Source: Nectonema munidae
Taxonomy: Eukaryota > Nematomorpha > Nectonematoida > Nectonematidae
Assembly (NCBI GenBank): GCA_030549495.1
Contig: JAUIRK010000052.1
Span: 62,001 to 126,000, forward strand
Direction: 5' to 3'
Length of the DNA: 64,000 nt
A model generated the notes under the pieces. The model was not told where the DNA came from, did not search any database, and saw only the letters and a list, made by a program, of their open reading frames with translations. The position numbers were made by a program, and so were the translations under genes. Shown in pieces: positions 51,401 to 57,790 of the stretch (positions are counted from its first letter, which is position 1; every line of letters starts with the position of its first letter).

Positions 51401-52243
51401 TTTATTAAAAATAATTGAAAAGGGTTTAAAGATAAGCAACGCAAGATAACTGCGGAAAATAATTAAAAAGTGATGACAAAATTTTATTGCGCCCCGCCAA
51501 AGGCTATGTAGACTTCAATGCAGATCGCAGCTCAAAATCCTTGTCCAAACACTGTTCTAAGTCGATACCTTGAAACAGAATAGAGAAAAAATCATCCACA
51601 AAAGGTTTAAGTTAACATAACATGAAAGCGTGTTAATATTGAAAGGTTTTTGATTGAACCATTATTCTAGACTACTTATATATGTGTGAATGCTGAAATA
51701 TTTACATGTAAAAAATGCTTTAGCAGTCACGAAACAAGTTGAAATTTGACAAGCTAAGTGAGCATGATGTTTTTAGATAACACATAAAATTTTAAGTAAA
51801 TCGGATGAAAAATAACGTTTTTATTAAACTTTGAAAAATCATGTTTTGGAATAATGGTTGGTTTATAGTTAGTTAGTCAAATAAACGATGCATAAGCGAT
51901 ATGAACAGTATGGAAAACAAATCCATTTTTTACACGACATTGCTTCAATATCGCAAGCTAAACTTATCTTTGAAACAAGGCTAATTCTTTCTTCGCTAAA
52001 AATAACACTTTTATATATTGGAGCAAAATTGAAAAGAAAAAGAAGATGTTTAGTTAGGTAACGGTTAAAAAATTGTAAAAAGATATGATCGTGAAAAACC
52101 TTAGCAACACCAGCGTGATGGGCGCCACACGCCTCCATGTAGCGAATGTAGGCGTTAAAATCCGAAAATTCTTCCATTGTAGGCCGGAAAACGAGAATGC
52201 TCGGGCATCCAGCTTGACTACTAACACCTCCTTCTTCAAACAT
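21342..52243 (-). CDS. Kdm4: KDM4/JMJD2-type histone lysine demethylase (12 exons, 829 residues assembled)
   Basis: Nuclear Fe(II)/2-oxoglutarate dioxygenase of the JMJD2 family, which removes methyl groups from histone H3 K9/K36. The gene is inferred by joining 12 minus-strand exons whose splice sites and phases all agree. Order by residue: JmjN about 15-57; JmjC through about 310; linker 311-540; PHD/extended-PHD cysteine region about 550-725; double Tudor about 735-829. Visible ligands are Fe: H190, E192, H278; 2-oxoglutarate: N200, K208; structural zinc: C236, H242, C308, C310. Each lies exactly two residues after the human KDM4A position, so the core has no net indel. The Tudor cage F774, W809, Y815 also keeps human spacing (35 and 6). 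The linker is much shorter than in vertebrates. The start is the first ATG of the JmjN exon; an upstream exon must exist because an acceptor precedes it. The C-terminus beyond residue 829 is unresolved. Enzyme activity is inferred from the family. Confidence 0.95.
21462..24449 (-). other. Kdm4 intron 11
   Basis: About 3 kb of AT-rich sequence between the two Tudor exons. No copy of the recognised repeat families, and no convincing nested exon. Confidence 0.6.
24450..24623 (-). CDS. Kdm4: Kdm4 exon 11: Tudor 1
   Basis: Residues 732-789. [20 protein letters not shown] and [18 protein letters not shown] match the human first Tudor (KVISKHKNGRFYQC, VNFDDGSF, YPEDIV). F774 is the first aromatic of the methyl-lysine cage. 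Acceptor TTCCATTAAG, donor GTAAGC; phase 0 both sides. Confidence 0.94.
25419..25598 (-). CDS. Kdm4: Kdm4 exon 10: second half of extended PHD
   Basis: Sixty codons, residues 672-731, phase 0 on both sides. [10 protein letters not shown], then [15 protein letters not shown], then FCPDHTDHN match human KCIFCKK, CVQCSHGRCPTAFHVSCA and TCFRHK. All expected zinc Cys/His are visible. The human loop around SHGRCPTA is shortened. Acceptor TTTGTTAG, donor TTCG|GTAAAT. Confidence 0.95.
25599..26749 (-). other. Kdm4 intron 9
   Basis: About 1.15 kb of AT-rich intron between the two extended-PHD exons; nothing further recognised. Confidence 0.6.
26750..27048 (-). CDS. Kdm4: Kdm4 exon 9: PHD and extended-PHD
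   Basis: Residues 572-671. ACYGSSEDL and WCCDFC complete the first finger. [13 protein letters not shown], then [14 protein letters not shown], match the human DCCLCSLRGGAL and WVHVSCAV. A proline/serine insert of about ten residues sits before QWIH. Acceptor GCTTCCAG, donor AATAAA|GTTCTT. Family role: protein-protein or chromatin contact. Confidence 0.93.
27049..28492 (-). other. Kdm4 intron 8
   Basis: AT-rich, with a run of about 15 C at 27938-27952. No other feature recognised. Confidence 0.6.
28493..28596 (-). CDS. Kdm4: Kdm4 exon 8: start of PHD cysteine region
   Basis: A 104 bp exon, residues 538-571. It ends [16 protein letters not shown], which aligns with human TSILVSCKKCSVRVHA before CYG. 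Acceptor ACTTATAG, donor TTCCG|GTATCT. The incoming phase 2 and outgoing phase 1 fit exons 7 and 9 exactly, which is the main support. Confidence 0.9.
29570..29945. mobile_element. hAT-type MITE with perfect target duplication
   Basis: 376 bp; ends CAGTGATTCTTAACCTG and CTAGGAACCCCTG. Identical 8 bp CTTTATAC flank it at 29562-29569 and 29946-29953. It lies in Kdm4 intron 7. Confidence 0.92.
30537..30625. repeat. Dispersed repeat with CATCCTCTATTTTATACC
   Basis: GCCCATCCTCTATTTTATAC then TGTTGCGGCCCTCTACTGC. Pieces of the same wording occur at 31931-31970 (CTCATCCTCTATTTTGAGTG) and 32455-32500 (GGTGCGGCCGCCCTCTAGTC), there separated by about 500 bp. Confidence 0.5.
32798..32908. mobile_element. 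TTAA-type MITE, diverged
   Basis: 111 bp from TTAACTCATCCAGTACCAAT to TTGGTACTAAATGGATTAA, with TTAA at both ends. Older than the other copies judging by its changes. Confidence 0.65.
33331..33406 (+). repeat. SINE family 1, 3' half only
   Basis: CTACTTTCCTCATAGTTCGA, then CTTCTCGATGAAAACACC, ending CTTTACC. The tRNA-like part is missing. Confidence 0.75.
34771..35280 (-). CDS. Kdm4: Kdm4 exon 7: low-complexity linker
   Basis: Residues 367-537, joined to exon 6 in the right phase (AG plus A makes Arg). Rich in Ser, Lys, Leu and Pro, with stretches such as [18 protein letters not shown], so probably disordered. No domain is recognised. A lone GKCAIL near its start might be what is left of the first cysteine pair of the PHD, but this is weak. 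The vertebrate linker is several hundred residues longer. Acceptor CATTTTAAAG, donor AATAG|GTAATG. Confidence 0.85.
36776..36952. repeat. Direct duplication, two ~70-80 bp copies
   Basis: ATCGTCTCCCCGAATGAG and ATCGTCTCCCCGAGTAAG start two copies about 96 bp apart, each running through ATATGAACAGAAAGTTGAA. Confidence 0.8.
37471..37490. repeat. Homopolymer C run
   Basis: About 20 consecutive C. Similar runs lie at 2750, 27938 and 41621, plus G runs at 4660 and 41433. They may be assembly-length uncertain. Confidence 0.8.
38494..39022 (+). pseudogene. LINE ORF2 C-terminal fragment in Kdm4 intron 6
   Basis: Read in two frames: [20 protein letters not shown], then [36 protein letters not shown] and [16 protein letters not shown], ending KIWKKFLSG. 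The pattern of a KY..L.. helix then a (V/I)G..G segment is that of the end of a LINE polyprotein after the RT. One frameshift near 38.65 kb. Nearly 120 codons after it are open, so it is not very old. Family assignment is moderate. Confidence 0.6.
39296..39474 (-). CDS. Kdm4: Kdm4 exon 6: end of JmjC, zinc cysteines
   Basis: Residues 308-366. It opens [20 protein letters not shown], where C308 and C310 complete the zinc site with C236 and H242, and continues [12 protein letters not shown], the end of the catalytic fold. The acceptor is TTTTAG and the donor TTAAG|GTTTTA; 179 bp leaving phase 2. The match to the family ends near residue 340. Confidence 0.95.
39530..39667 (-). CDS. Kdm4: Kdm4 exon 5: last iron ligand of JmjC
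   Basis: Residues 262-307, 46 codons, phase 0 on both sides of the acceptor (the donor is also phase 0). Contains [20 protein letters not shown] with iron ligand H278, then [11 protein letters not shown]. The usually invariant NHGFNC is NLGFNF here. Too short to stand out as an open frame. It is separated from exon 6 by an intron of only 55 bp, the shortest seen in the gene. Confidence 0.94.
40218..40418 (-). other. Unassigned open segment with splice-like ends inside the Kdm4 intron 4
   Basis: Minus-strand stretch between a TTTTCTAG acceptor and a strong GTAAGC donor, open for exactly 67 codons in phase 0. It encodes [14 protein letters not shown], a CX2CX3CX2C cluster, then a basic/aromatic stretch. 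Flanking Kdm4 exons 4 and 5 also meet in phase 0, so it could be spliced in without breaking the frame, but it would land inside the conserved JmjC fold. A second frame continues open to 40042. I do not recognise the product; it may be an exapted repeat or a false exon. Confidence 0.3.
41019..41152. mobile_element. TTAA-type MITE, palindrome subtype A
   Basis: TTAACGCATTAAGTCCCAAT, then TCCCATTTGGGAAC palindrome, TCTGCTTTTTTCAATGAC, ATCGTCTG motifs, and TTAACCC at the right. A second, overlapping piece (GTCACCTATAGGTGAC, ATCGTCTGCG) follows to about 41270. Confidence 0.75.
42184..42425 (-). CDS. Kdm4: Kdm4 exon 4: iron-binding half of JmjC
   Basis: Residues 182-261. [12 protein letters not shown] carries the iron ligands H190 and E192. 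[14 protein letters not shown] carries N200 and K208 for 2-oxoglutarate. [10 protein letters not shown] carries zinc ligands C236 and H242. The human LHFGEPKSW reads VHHGMPKAW here, a mild local change. Ends PFNK before donor GTTCTA. Phase 1 in, phase 0 out. Confidence 0.96.
43038..43175. mobile_element. TTAA-type MITE, palindrome subtype A
   Basis: 138 bp, TTAACCCATTAAGTCCCAAT to TACTTAATGGGTTAA, with TTAA at both ends and the TCCCATTTGGGA palindrome. Very close to the copy at 41019. Confidence 0.85.
43631..44060 (+). pseudogene. Truncated hAT-type element related to 53.5 kb
   Basis: AAGTGATTTTCAAACGGGAG and TCCGTGGTGACAAAGGGGAT are typical of a hAT end. At 43915-44030, AAGTTGAAGCATATCTTTCT and GAAACGATACCGTTAGAAG match the transposase copy at 53520-53570 closely. 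Only a short part of the frame survives. Confidence 0.65.
44245..44393 (+). repeat. tRNA-derived SINE, family 1
   Basis: Complete copy: GGGCGTGAGGAAGGTTGGTTA (A-box region), CTTGGGTTCGATCCCGTATC (B box), CTCATAGTTCGATACAAG, ending TTACCCTTACCTTT. Confidence 0.88.
44470..44640 (+). pseudogene. LINE reverse-transcriptase fragment with YDDD
   Basis: Plus-strand translation gives [20 protein letters not shown] then LYDDDQHI. This fits the RT segment GPLLF..INDLSDLLSN.KFYLYADDVQ, with the active-site Ala changed to Asp. A short, decayed piece in Kdm4 intron 3. Confidence 0.7.
44989..45133 (-). repeat. tRNA-derived SINE, family 1
   Basis: Inverted copy with ATCATCGAGAAGGCACAATT and CTTGAGTTATCGAAACTCAG; the B box is mutated. 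Confidence 0.8.
45335..45555 (-). CDS. Kdm4: Kdm4 exon 3: first half of JmjC
   Basis: Residues 107-181. It contains [14 protein letters not shown] and [15 protein letters not shown], the family's substrate and cofactor wall, then [11 protein letters not shown]. The tyrosine of GSIY corresponds to human Y132, which contacts 2-oxoglutarate. The acceptor GCGTTTAG and donor CTTTG|GTGTG give phases 2 and 1 that match both neighbours. Confidence 0.95.
45729..45843. mobile_element. TTAA-type MITE, short form
   Basis: 115 bp, TTAACCCATTTATGACCAAT to TTGGTCTTAAATGGGTTAA, nearly perfect 18 bp inverted ends, TTAA at both sides. Confidence 0.88.
46053..46391. repeat. Dispersed repeat related to 51240-51554
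   Basis: Shares AAGATAACTGCGAGTAATTAAAAAGT and a GTAGACTTCAATTTGGCTCA-type segment with the hAT-like element at 51.24-51.55 kb. It is directly followed by another element at 46390. Confidence 0.5.
46390..46872. mobile_element. Candidate non-autonomous element with central hairpin
   Basis: Both ends are rich in GGAACCGG / CCGGTTCC words in opposite orientation. The centre holds AAAAGTGTGCAAACGACAAAAG (about 46589-46610) and its inverse (about 46649-46670), a 22 bp perfect inverted repeat. Confidence 0.45.
47251..47437. mobile_element. Fold-back element of ~187 bp
   Basis: Arms of about 65-70 bp, GGGTCTTTTCGTTTAGAC ... CTGCCTTTTATAGTTA and the inverse, around a 45 bp AT-rich loop. A related empty site lies at about 47670-47730, where ATCGTTGATAAA runs straight into TTTTGAGATTAGTAGC. 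Confidence 0.75.
48750..48996. repeat. Candidate non-autonomous DNA element (GTATCCG type)
   Basis: Contains CATCCGCATATCATTTAGG, ATCCGTATCCGAAATC, then GACGGATACAAAAAATTTCA and CATCCGGTACATCCCTA at the right. It shares wording, inverted, with 17735-17830. The left end is unclear. Confidence 0.35.
49728..49903 (-). CDS. Kdm4: Kdm4 exon 2: JmjN-JmjC connector
   Basis: Encodes residues 49-106 plus two bases. It starts IIPPAEW, matching the family's VIPPKEW, and contains [20 protein letters not shown], nearly identical to the human [20 protein letters not shown]. The acceptor is TTTTTAG and the donor AAAA|GTATTC; 176 bp, phase 0 in and phase 2 out. The next exon restores the lysine codon. Confidence 0.94.
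50286..50876. mobile_element. TTAA-type MITE split by a hAT-type element
   Basis: The left half begins TTAACCCTTTCGTGACCAG and carries CAGACGATATT. The right half ends ACTGGTCACGAAAGTG, the inverse of the left end. Between them sits the element 50399-50845. Confidence 0.75.
50399..50845. mobile_element. hAT-type element inside the TTAA MITE
   Basis: 447 bp; ends CAGGGGTCGGCTAATG and TTGCCGACTCCTG. Contains GGCACGCGTGCC near the left and GGCACGCCG near the right. Flanks ATGTATAT and TCATATAT are partly alike. Confidence 0.75.
50877..51022 (+). repeat. Degenerate SINE family 1
   Basis: CTTGGGTTCGAATCACAG (B box region), CACATAGTTCGATACCGG, and TTTTTCGATGAAAACTTTCC. Much more diverged than the other copies. 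Confidence 0.6.
51240..51554. mobile_element. hAT-type non-autonomous element
   Basis: 315 bp from CAGGGATAGGAAATTCGCGG to TTGTCCAAACACTG. Flanks GTCTAAAT and TTCTAAGT agree at six of eight bases. Confidence 0.6.
52100..52243 (-). CDS. Kdm4: Kdm4 exon 1 (coding): JmjN domain
   Basis: Encodes residues 1-48, ending [20 protein letters not shown], the JmjN motif that packs on the JmjC barrel. The exon itself opens at 52273 behind a pyrimidine-rich acceptor, so 52244-52273 is 5' UTR or coding continued from an unseen exon. The ATG at 52243 is chosen because it gives a short N-terminus like other KDM4 proteins. The donor GTTTTT lies at 52099; phase 0 to the next exon. Confidence 0.93.
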
Positions 52244-52273
52244 TGCTGAGCTATCTCTCAAGGCTGTATCGGT

Positions 52274-53340
52274 CTGAAAGAAGATGGGAAAATGGGATAA
52301 AATTGTATGCAATGAATTTTCGAAAGGAATCCAGATGGACTCTGCGTATCACGTGGTGAATGAACAAATACTACGACTGTAATAAATGATTTTTTCACTC
52401 TCACAGTATATGGGGGCGGCAGAAATTTGTGAACGCCTCATTCATTTTCAAATATATACAGTTGTTAAGAGCAACACGATTTTATACTAGAAAAATACTA
52501 ACAAAACTAGAATCACTGCCTGACAAAGCTGAAAAACGCCTTAATCGCCTTGAGCTACCGAAATCAAGATGACAGCTCATGGAGGCAAACAACAACAACT
52601 GATTGCTGATCACTGTCAAACAATTCTTTGACTCAAATATTAAATGACTTTTAAATACAAAATGTTTTTTATTTCATCAAAAATAATACAAAACTTAATG
52701 AAATAAAAAAAAAAGGACTTACAAGTTTAACTATATAATAATAATCATTCTGATAAAACAATCGATCATCAAAAATATTTTTTAAAGATACGCAAAACAT
52801 ATAAAGATTTATAAGCTATAATGATGGAAAAAAATTTACATCCAAAAAGAGCTGCATTAAACTCATTTATTAAGAGAGGAGAGAGGAGGGGTTTTGTGAG
52901 CGGTATTTGAAAATATTTCGTATATTCCCATAAGGCTCATTTCATTATTTTAACAAAATTCTAGAAAAACTACATTATAACGGATTATTTAACTATTTTA
53001 ATTTAAACAAATTACATTTACAATTTTCAATTTCGTTTTTTTAAATATGCACAATAATGAATACTTGAACAAATTAATCATCAATGATATAATTGACATT
53101 AAACAAAAATGAAACTTCTATATTTTGTTGAATTATATGAAGGCAAATGATACTTGATCTCGCAAAAAAAGTAAACTTTTTTATGATATTAAAAAACTTA
53201 CTTAAAACCTTACTTATTAAAGAACTTACTTAAACTTATACTTAAAAACAGATCACAAATTGATACCTTATACAACAAAGAAAAATTTAAACAAGTTTAC
53301 ACCAGAAGCGGAGTTCATAGGGATCGAAACCGGGGTCAGT
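52274..53340. other. Upstream region of Kdm4
   Basis: Should hold the first Kdm4 intron and possibly promoter elements, but I could not identify the first exon or a core promoter. AT-rich, otherwise plain. Confidence 0.35.
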
Positions 53341-53462
53341 AGCGTAAAGGAAAAATGTTTTCATCGAGAAGGCACAATTGCACCGCTTGTATCGAACTAT
53401 GAAGTAAACAGGCTTGATGCGGGTTCGAGCCCCCCAACACCTTGAGTTATCGAAACCCAGTA
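53341..53462 (-). repeat. SINE family 1, truncated
   Basis: Inverted copy with TTTTCATCGAGAAGGCACAA, CTTGTATCGAACTATGAAG and CGGGTTCGAGCC. It lies right at the start of the hAT transposase remnant. Confidence 0.75.
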
Positions 53463-53890
53463 TTATCACATTGCTGTAAAGATATATTGAATGTGCTAAG
53501 AAGTTCTGAACTTGTAAAGTTGAAGCATATCTTCCTGTCAAACGATACCGTTAGAAGGCTAATAGGAGAGGTGTCTAATGGCATGATATCAGAAGTGGTT
53601 TTATTGATTCAGAATTCGATCAACTTTTTTGCAATTCAGTTTGATGAAACCACAGATATAGCTAGTAAACTTAGCTCAGTTTTGCGCTTAAGAATAAGAT
53701 GCATATGACAAGCATTTGGTAGACAATTTTTAGTTTTGCGAAACTCTTAGCAGTAGAAAAAATGCGAGAGAAATTTTTGTCAAGGTGGACAATGTTTTAC
53801 AGTATATGTTATTGAGCCGAAAACATCCACTTGGAGTGTGTACTGAGCGTGCTCTAGCAATTTCTTGTTGTTTTGGTTTTTAGACTCGCA

Positions 53891-54028
53891 TTAACCCATT
53901 TAAGACCAAGCAAAGCAGACGATATCTAAAAAAACACAGACGATTTATATTCAAAGTCATTGAAAAAAACAGACGAAGATGAAATTACTTATGTTCCAAA
54001 ATAGGAACATTGGTCGTAAATGGGTTAA
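53891..54028. mobile_element. TTAA-type MITE, subtype A, within the hAT remnant
   Basis: 138 bp, TTAACCCATTTAAGACCAAG to CATTGGTCGTAAATGGGTTAA, TTAA duplicated. Carries CAGACGATATCT and ACAGACGA motifs and a TTCCAAAATAGGAA palindrome. Confidence 0.9.
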
Positions 54029-54405
54029 ACAAAAATCTCGAGATGTAATTGGTGCCGAGTACGCTATTCATTGCCGAGCCTTAATAATGAAATCCATAGA
54101 GATCACAGTACTCCATTGTCATAAAAAATTGGGAGCTTTTGAAATGAAGCTGAAATTATGGCATTCTTAGACAAGAACAACTTTACTCGATCTTCTAACA
54201 TATTTGTTAATGAAAATAAGATTTTCATGAATGAAGATCTCTTTGAGGACATAAACCACCGTGTAGCATATCTTAGTCAAGAAATTTCTCCTTTTTTTCC
54301 TAACCTATAAAAATTTGAAAAATATAATAAATTTATCAAAAACCCGTTTATAATCTCGATTTGTAATTAGGCCTCAGATTATTCAGGAACAGTTTACTGA
54401 TTTAA

Positions 54406-54537
54406 TTAACCCGTTATCGACCAGAATAATCAGACGATATCTAGTATAAATAAAGAAGAAGATTTGTATTAAAAAACGCGGACGATTCACATTTTTGTAA
54501 AGTCGACATATGTCGACTATTGTCGATAACCGGTTAA
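54406..54537. mobile_element. TTAA-type MITE, subtype B, within the hAT remnant
   Basis: 132 bp, TTAACCCGTTATCGACCAG to TGTCGATAACCGGTTAA, with palindrome GTCGACATATGTCGAC near the right end and CAGACGATATCTA near the left. Confidence 0.92.
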
Positions 54538-54964
54538 TGATTGAGGAGTTGCAAAACATCTTTTTTGTGAAAAGTCTCATAGCGATTTTTCAATTGAAAT
54601 GGCACAGGCGTATGCTGATATTGCAAAGATGGCTCTGAAAGTTCTCATTCGACTTGCCACTACATATGAGTGTGAGCAAGTTTTCCATGCTACTTGCCAT
54701 TGAAACGAAATCCTGAAACAGATGGGAAGTAAGAAATGATATGAGAGTTGCATTCACTAAGACAGAGCCAAGCTTAGACAAACTGATCATCCCATTGACA
54801 TTGATTGGATTATTCAGACAATTTTTGAATAAACAATTGTGTCAATTTTTTTGGCACGTGGTATTTATGTTGATTTATTTTTTTTAAATGAGACTCCGAG
54901 TTATTAAAAAAGATCATAGTTAGACCGCAAAGCAGAACATTTTTACAAACTTTGTGAACCACTG

Positions 54965-55697
54965 TATCACTACTCATCGGATGTAATTAAGCCTTTGTTC
55001 CTCCTTATTGCTATTTACCATTTATTGAAACCGACGGTCACAGTTGCCGTTTCTATCGATAGATATGCTATACTCTAACCTTCAAGATCAACAAGAGAAC
55101 AAAATCATTATTATATGATAGATCCACTACTCATCAGATGTCATTTAGTTTTTATCTTAATTTTTTCTATTCATATTTTATTACAATCAAAAAAACTATC
55201 GTATGCAGAGTCATTCGGCATAAATAGGTTAGAATAGTGTTGAGAGCATGCATTCAGATATAAAAATAATCAAGTCAAGTATTACTCCAAATAAGTCATA
55301 TGCGAAGCTGATAATAATGCGATTTTTATTAATAATTTGGATAAAGATGTTTTCAAAATCACCACAAAAAATTGCCTAACCAATTACATTCAGGACAGTG
55401 AAAAACGTATGAAAGTTTCATTAGCAGGCAAAGTGAACCTGCAAAAGACTGAGAACTTACTCATAATAATGATATAAAGTATATATAAACTAGTAGTATA
55501 TATAGAAAGAAGCTCTCCCCGAGTATCAAAGTGTCTGTTCCCCTTGACATAATTTGAAGGTTAAGGTACGGAAAGTGAATTTATAAATGAAATTTTCATG
55601 AAGAACCCTGGTTTAGCAAGGATACTTGAAAATGGCGGTATCTTTAAATTTAAATTTAATATAGTCTAAATTCAAAAATACTAATTACACAGTATAT
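54965..55697. other. Non-coding stretch between hAT and LINE remnants
   Basis: Contains two related segments CACTACTCATCGGATGTAAT (about 54969) and CACTACTCATCAGATGTCAT (about 55130). Nothing else recognised. Confidence 0.4.
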
Positions 55698-56265
55698 TTG
55701 AAATTGATGGTGATATCTAGAATAATTTATTTAATCAATTGTAATTTTTACTTATATATAAAATTTAAGAAGTGTAGGTGTTACAATCACTACGCTAATA
55801 TTCAGTGCACAAAGTGGCTATCATTTAGCCATACCACCAAAATATGTAGGAGTGTCCATTTAGGTCCGACCCTACGAAACTAAAATGTGGAAAGTGTCCA
55901 AAAAATAATTCAAGTGATTTTGGCTATTTTTAATCTAGCAAGAAGTTTGGTTAAATGACATCACAGGGAATTTATTCGGTAGTTTTGGCTTTAAATTTAT
56001 CTTCTTACCTCCTAGATTAACCCGTTATCGACCAGAATAATCAGACGATATCTAATGTAAAGCAGATTTGTATTAAAAAGCATTTATAAAAGCAGACGAT
56101 TCATATTTTGTAAAGTCGACATATGTCGACTGTGGTCGATAACCGGTTAAGTAAAAATGGAGGAATAGGGTTTTATAGGGTTTGAAATTGATGGTGATAT
56201 CTACAACAATTTATTTAATCAATTGTAATTTTTACTTATATATAAAATTTAAGAAGTCTTTATAT
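55698..56265. repeat. 75 bp direct repeat around a TTAA-type MITE
   Basis: TGAAATTGATGGTGATATCT through TATATAAAATTTAAGAAGT occurs at about 55702-55777 and again at 56186-56261 with about three differences. The intervening 410 bp includes the MITE 56017-56150. Confidence 0.75.
56017..56150. mobile_element. TTAA-type MITE, subtype B
   Basis: 134 bp, TTAACCCGTTATCGACCAG to TGGTCGATAACCGGTTAA, with GTCGACATATGTCGAC. Very close to the 54406 copy. Confidence 0.92.
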
Positions 56266-57790
56266 ATAAAGTTCCTTAAGTCTTTAAATTTTCATATACC
56301 TGAGAGTACCTCTAACAATCTTACTTTCGAAATTTTCTCAATTTCTATCTTAATAAACACAGATTTGTTTACATAAACAATATATATCGTAGACCTCATC
56401 AAACTCTGCAGATGTGGTTGCTTTTTTAAGTGAATTTGAGACATTTTTATTAAATTACTCATATAATATGAGAACAAGTATATTTCTTAGTGAACTTAAC
56501 TTTGATCTTTTCAAGGCTGACACGAATGGATACGTTCAATCCTTCCTCCATATTTTTCTTTCCAATTCCATTAATTTTAAAAATTACTCACCCTGAAAGT
56601 GAAACAACACTTGATTTATATTTGCGTTTCACACAACTTGAAAAATTGCCCATATTGCCTATTACATTTGCGATAATATAGCAATTCTAGCATCTCTCGA
56701 TTTTTCATTTTTGTGTGGAAAAGGTAGAGTTGGAAGTAAATATGATCCTGCTTCTTTTATGAATGAAGTAGAAGGTTTTGATTGGTATAATTTTTTCGAA
56801 ATTTTTTTAACTGTCCTAATACATATTTTAATAGAATATATGATGGACTCAATTTTTTTCGTTAAAAATATTAGTAGAACAATTAAACTGAAAAAAAATT
56901 TCAAGTCTTATTATAAAAAGCCTAATAACCTATGGATGACCAAGGAAATACTTGACTTGATCCAAATGTGAAATATTGCTTATTTAGATTTGAAAAACTC
57001 TGCTAGTCTTACATTGAGGAAGAAATTTGTTTATCTGAGTCAAATATAAAATAAAATATAAAGTTTTCTCATCAGCATCTAGTACAAAATAAATTTGGTA
57101 TGAGATGAATAAACTTACGATAAAACAAAATTGTAATAATATTTCTTTGAAAGTTAATAATCATATTGTTGATGAACCGGATGAATTAGTTTCTCTCTTT
57201 AGTAAAAAGTTTGCAAATGATGTATCAAAGTTCTCCTGGAATCAAGATTTTACCAAATATCAACATAAAAGTTATGCCTCTTTTGCCTTCAATAAAATTT
57301 CTCTCAATGATTTTGAAATGAACTACTCCACTGATATCTTTGGTTTTTAAATATATCATATAAAATAGATCTGTAATATAATAGGAAATTAACTCTCGAT
57401 AGGATAGAACTCTGTCTTGAACACTCTACTATTCCATCCATTTTTAAGTTGAGCAAAGTCTGCCCAATATTTAAAAAACAGGAAACAGGAATGACAAACA
57501 ATTATAAACTCATTTCTATCATTCCTATTCTGTCTAAAATATTAGAAAAGCTGTCATATATTCTGTTGTATTCTCACCTCTACATTAGTAATTCGTTTTC
57601 AACTTGGTTTTAGGAAAAACTACAATACTGAACCTCCCTTGATTTGTTTGGTAGATGACATCATTAAAAATAGTGAGTCTGGTGATGGTGTTTTAACCAT
57701 CTTCATAGATTTTGTTAAAGCATTCGATTCATTGTCTCATAAAATCTTGTTAAATTGCGGTTTTATGAAATTAACAGCAAATCGCTTTAT
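56180..57790 (+). pseudogene. Decayed LINE: endonuclease end and reverse-transcriptase start
   Basis: Pieces in several frames: VYINNIYRRPHQTLQ and FETFLLNYSYNM (endonuclease), SELNFDLFKADTNGYVQSF, LWMTKEILDLIQ (linker), then MTNNYKLISIIPILSKILEK, LGFRKNYNTE and FIDFVKAFDSLSHKILL (RT fingers). Order and motifs are those of a Jockey/CR1-type ORF2. Many frameshifts; ends about 57790 before the YADD box. Confidence 0.85.

Larger units (their letters stand above)
53464..54964 (+). pseudogene. Decayed hAT transposase (ZBED5/SCAND3-like)
   Basis: The frame opens with [18 protein letters not shown], then NFFAIQFDETTDIASKLSSV, the hAT catalytic region around the first acidic residue. Later LKVLIRLATTYECEQVF and RVAFTKTEPSLDKLI give the C-terminal dimerisation motif (ATTYECE; family ATTYLCE). 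Several stops and frameshifts break it. Two TTAA-type MITEs (53891-54028 and 54406-54537) are inserted. It ends near GTGAACCACTG, a typical hAT end. In such families the full protein is 600-700 residues. Confidence 0.85.
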
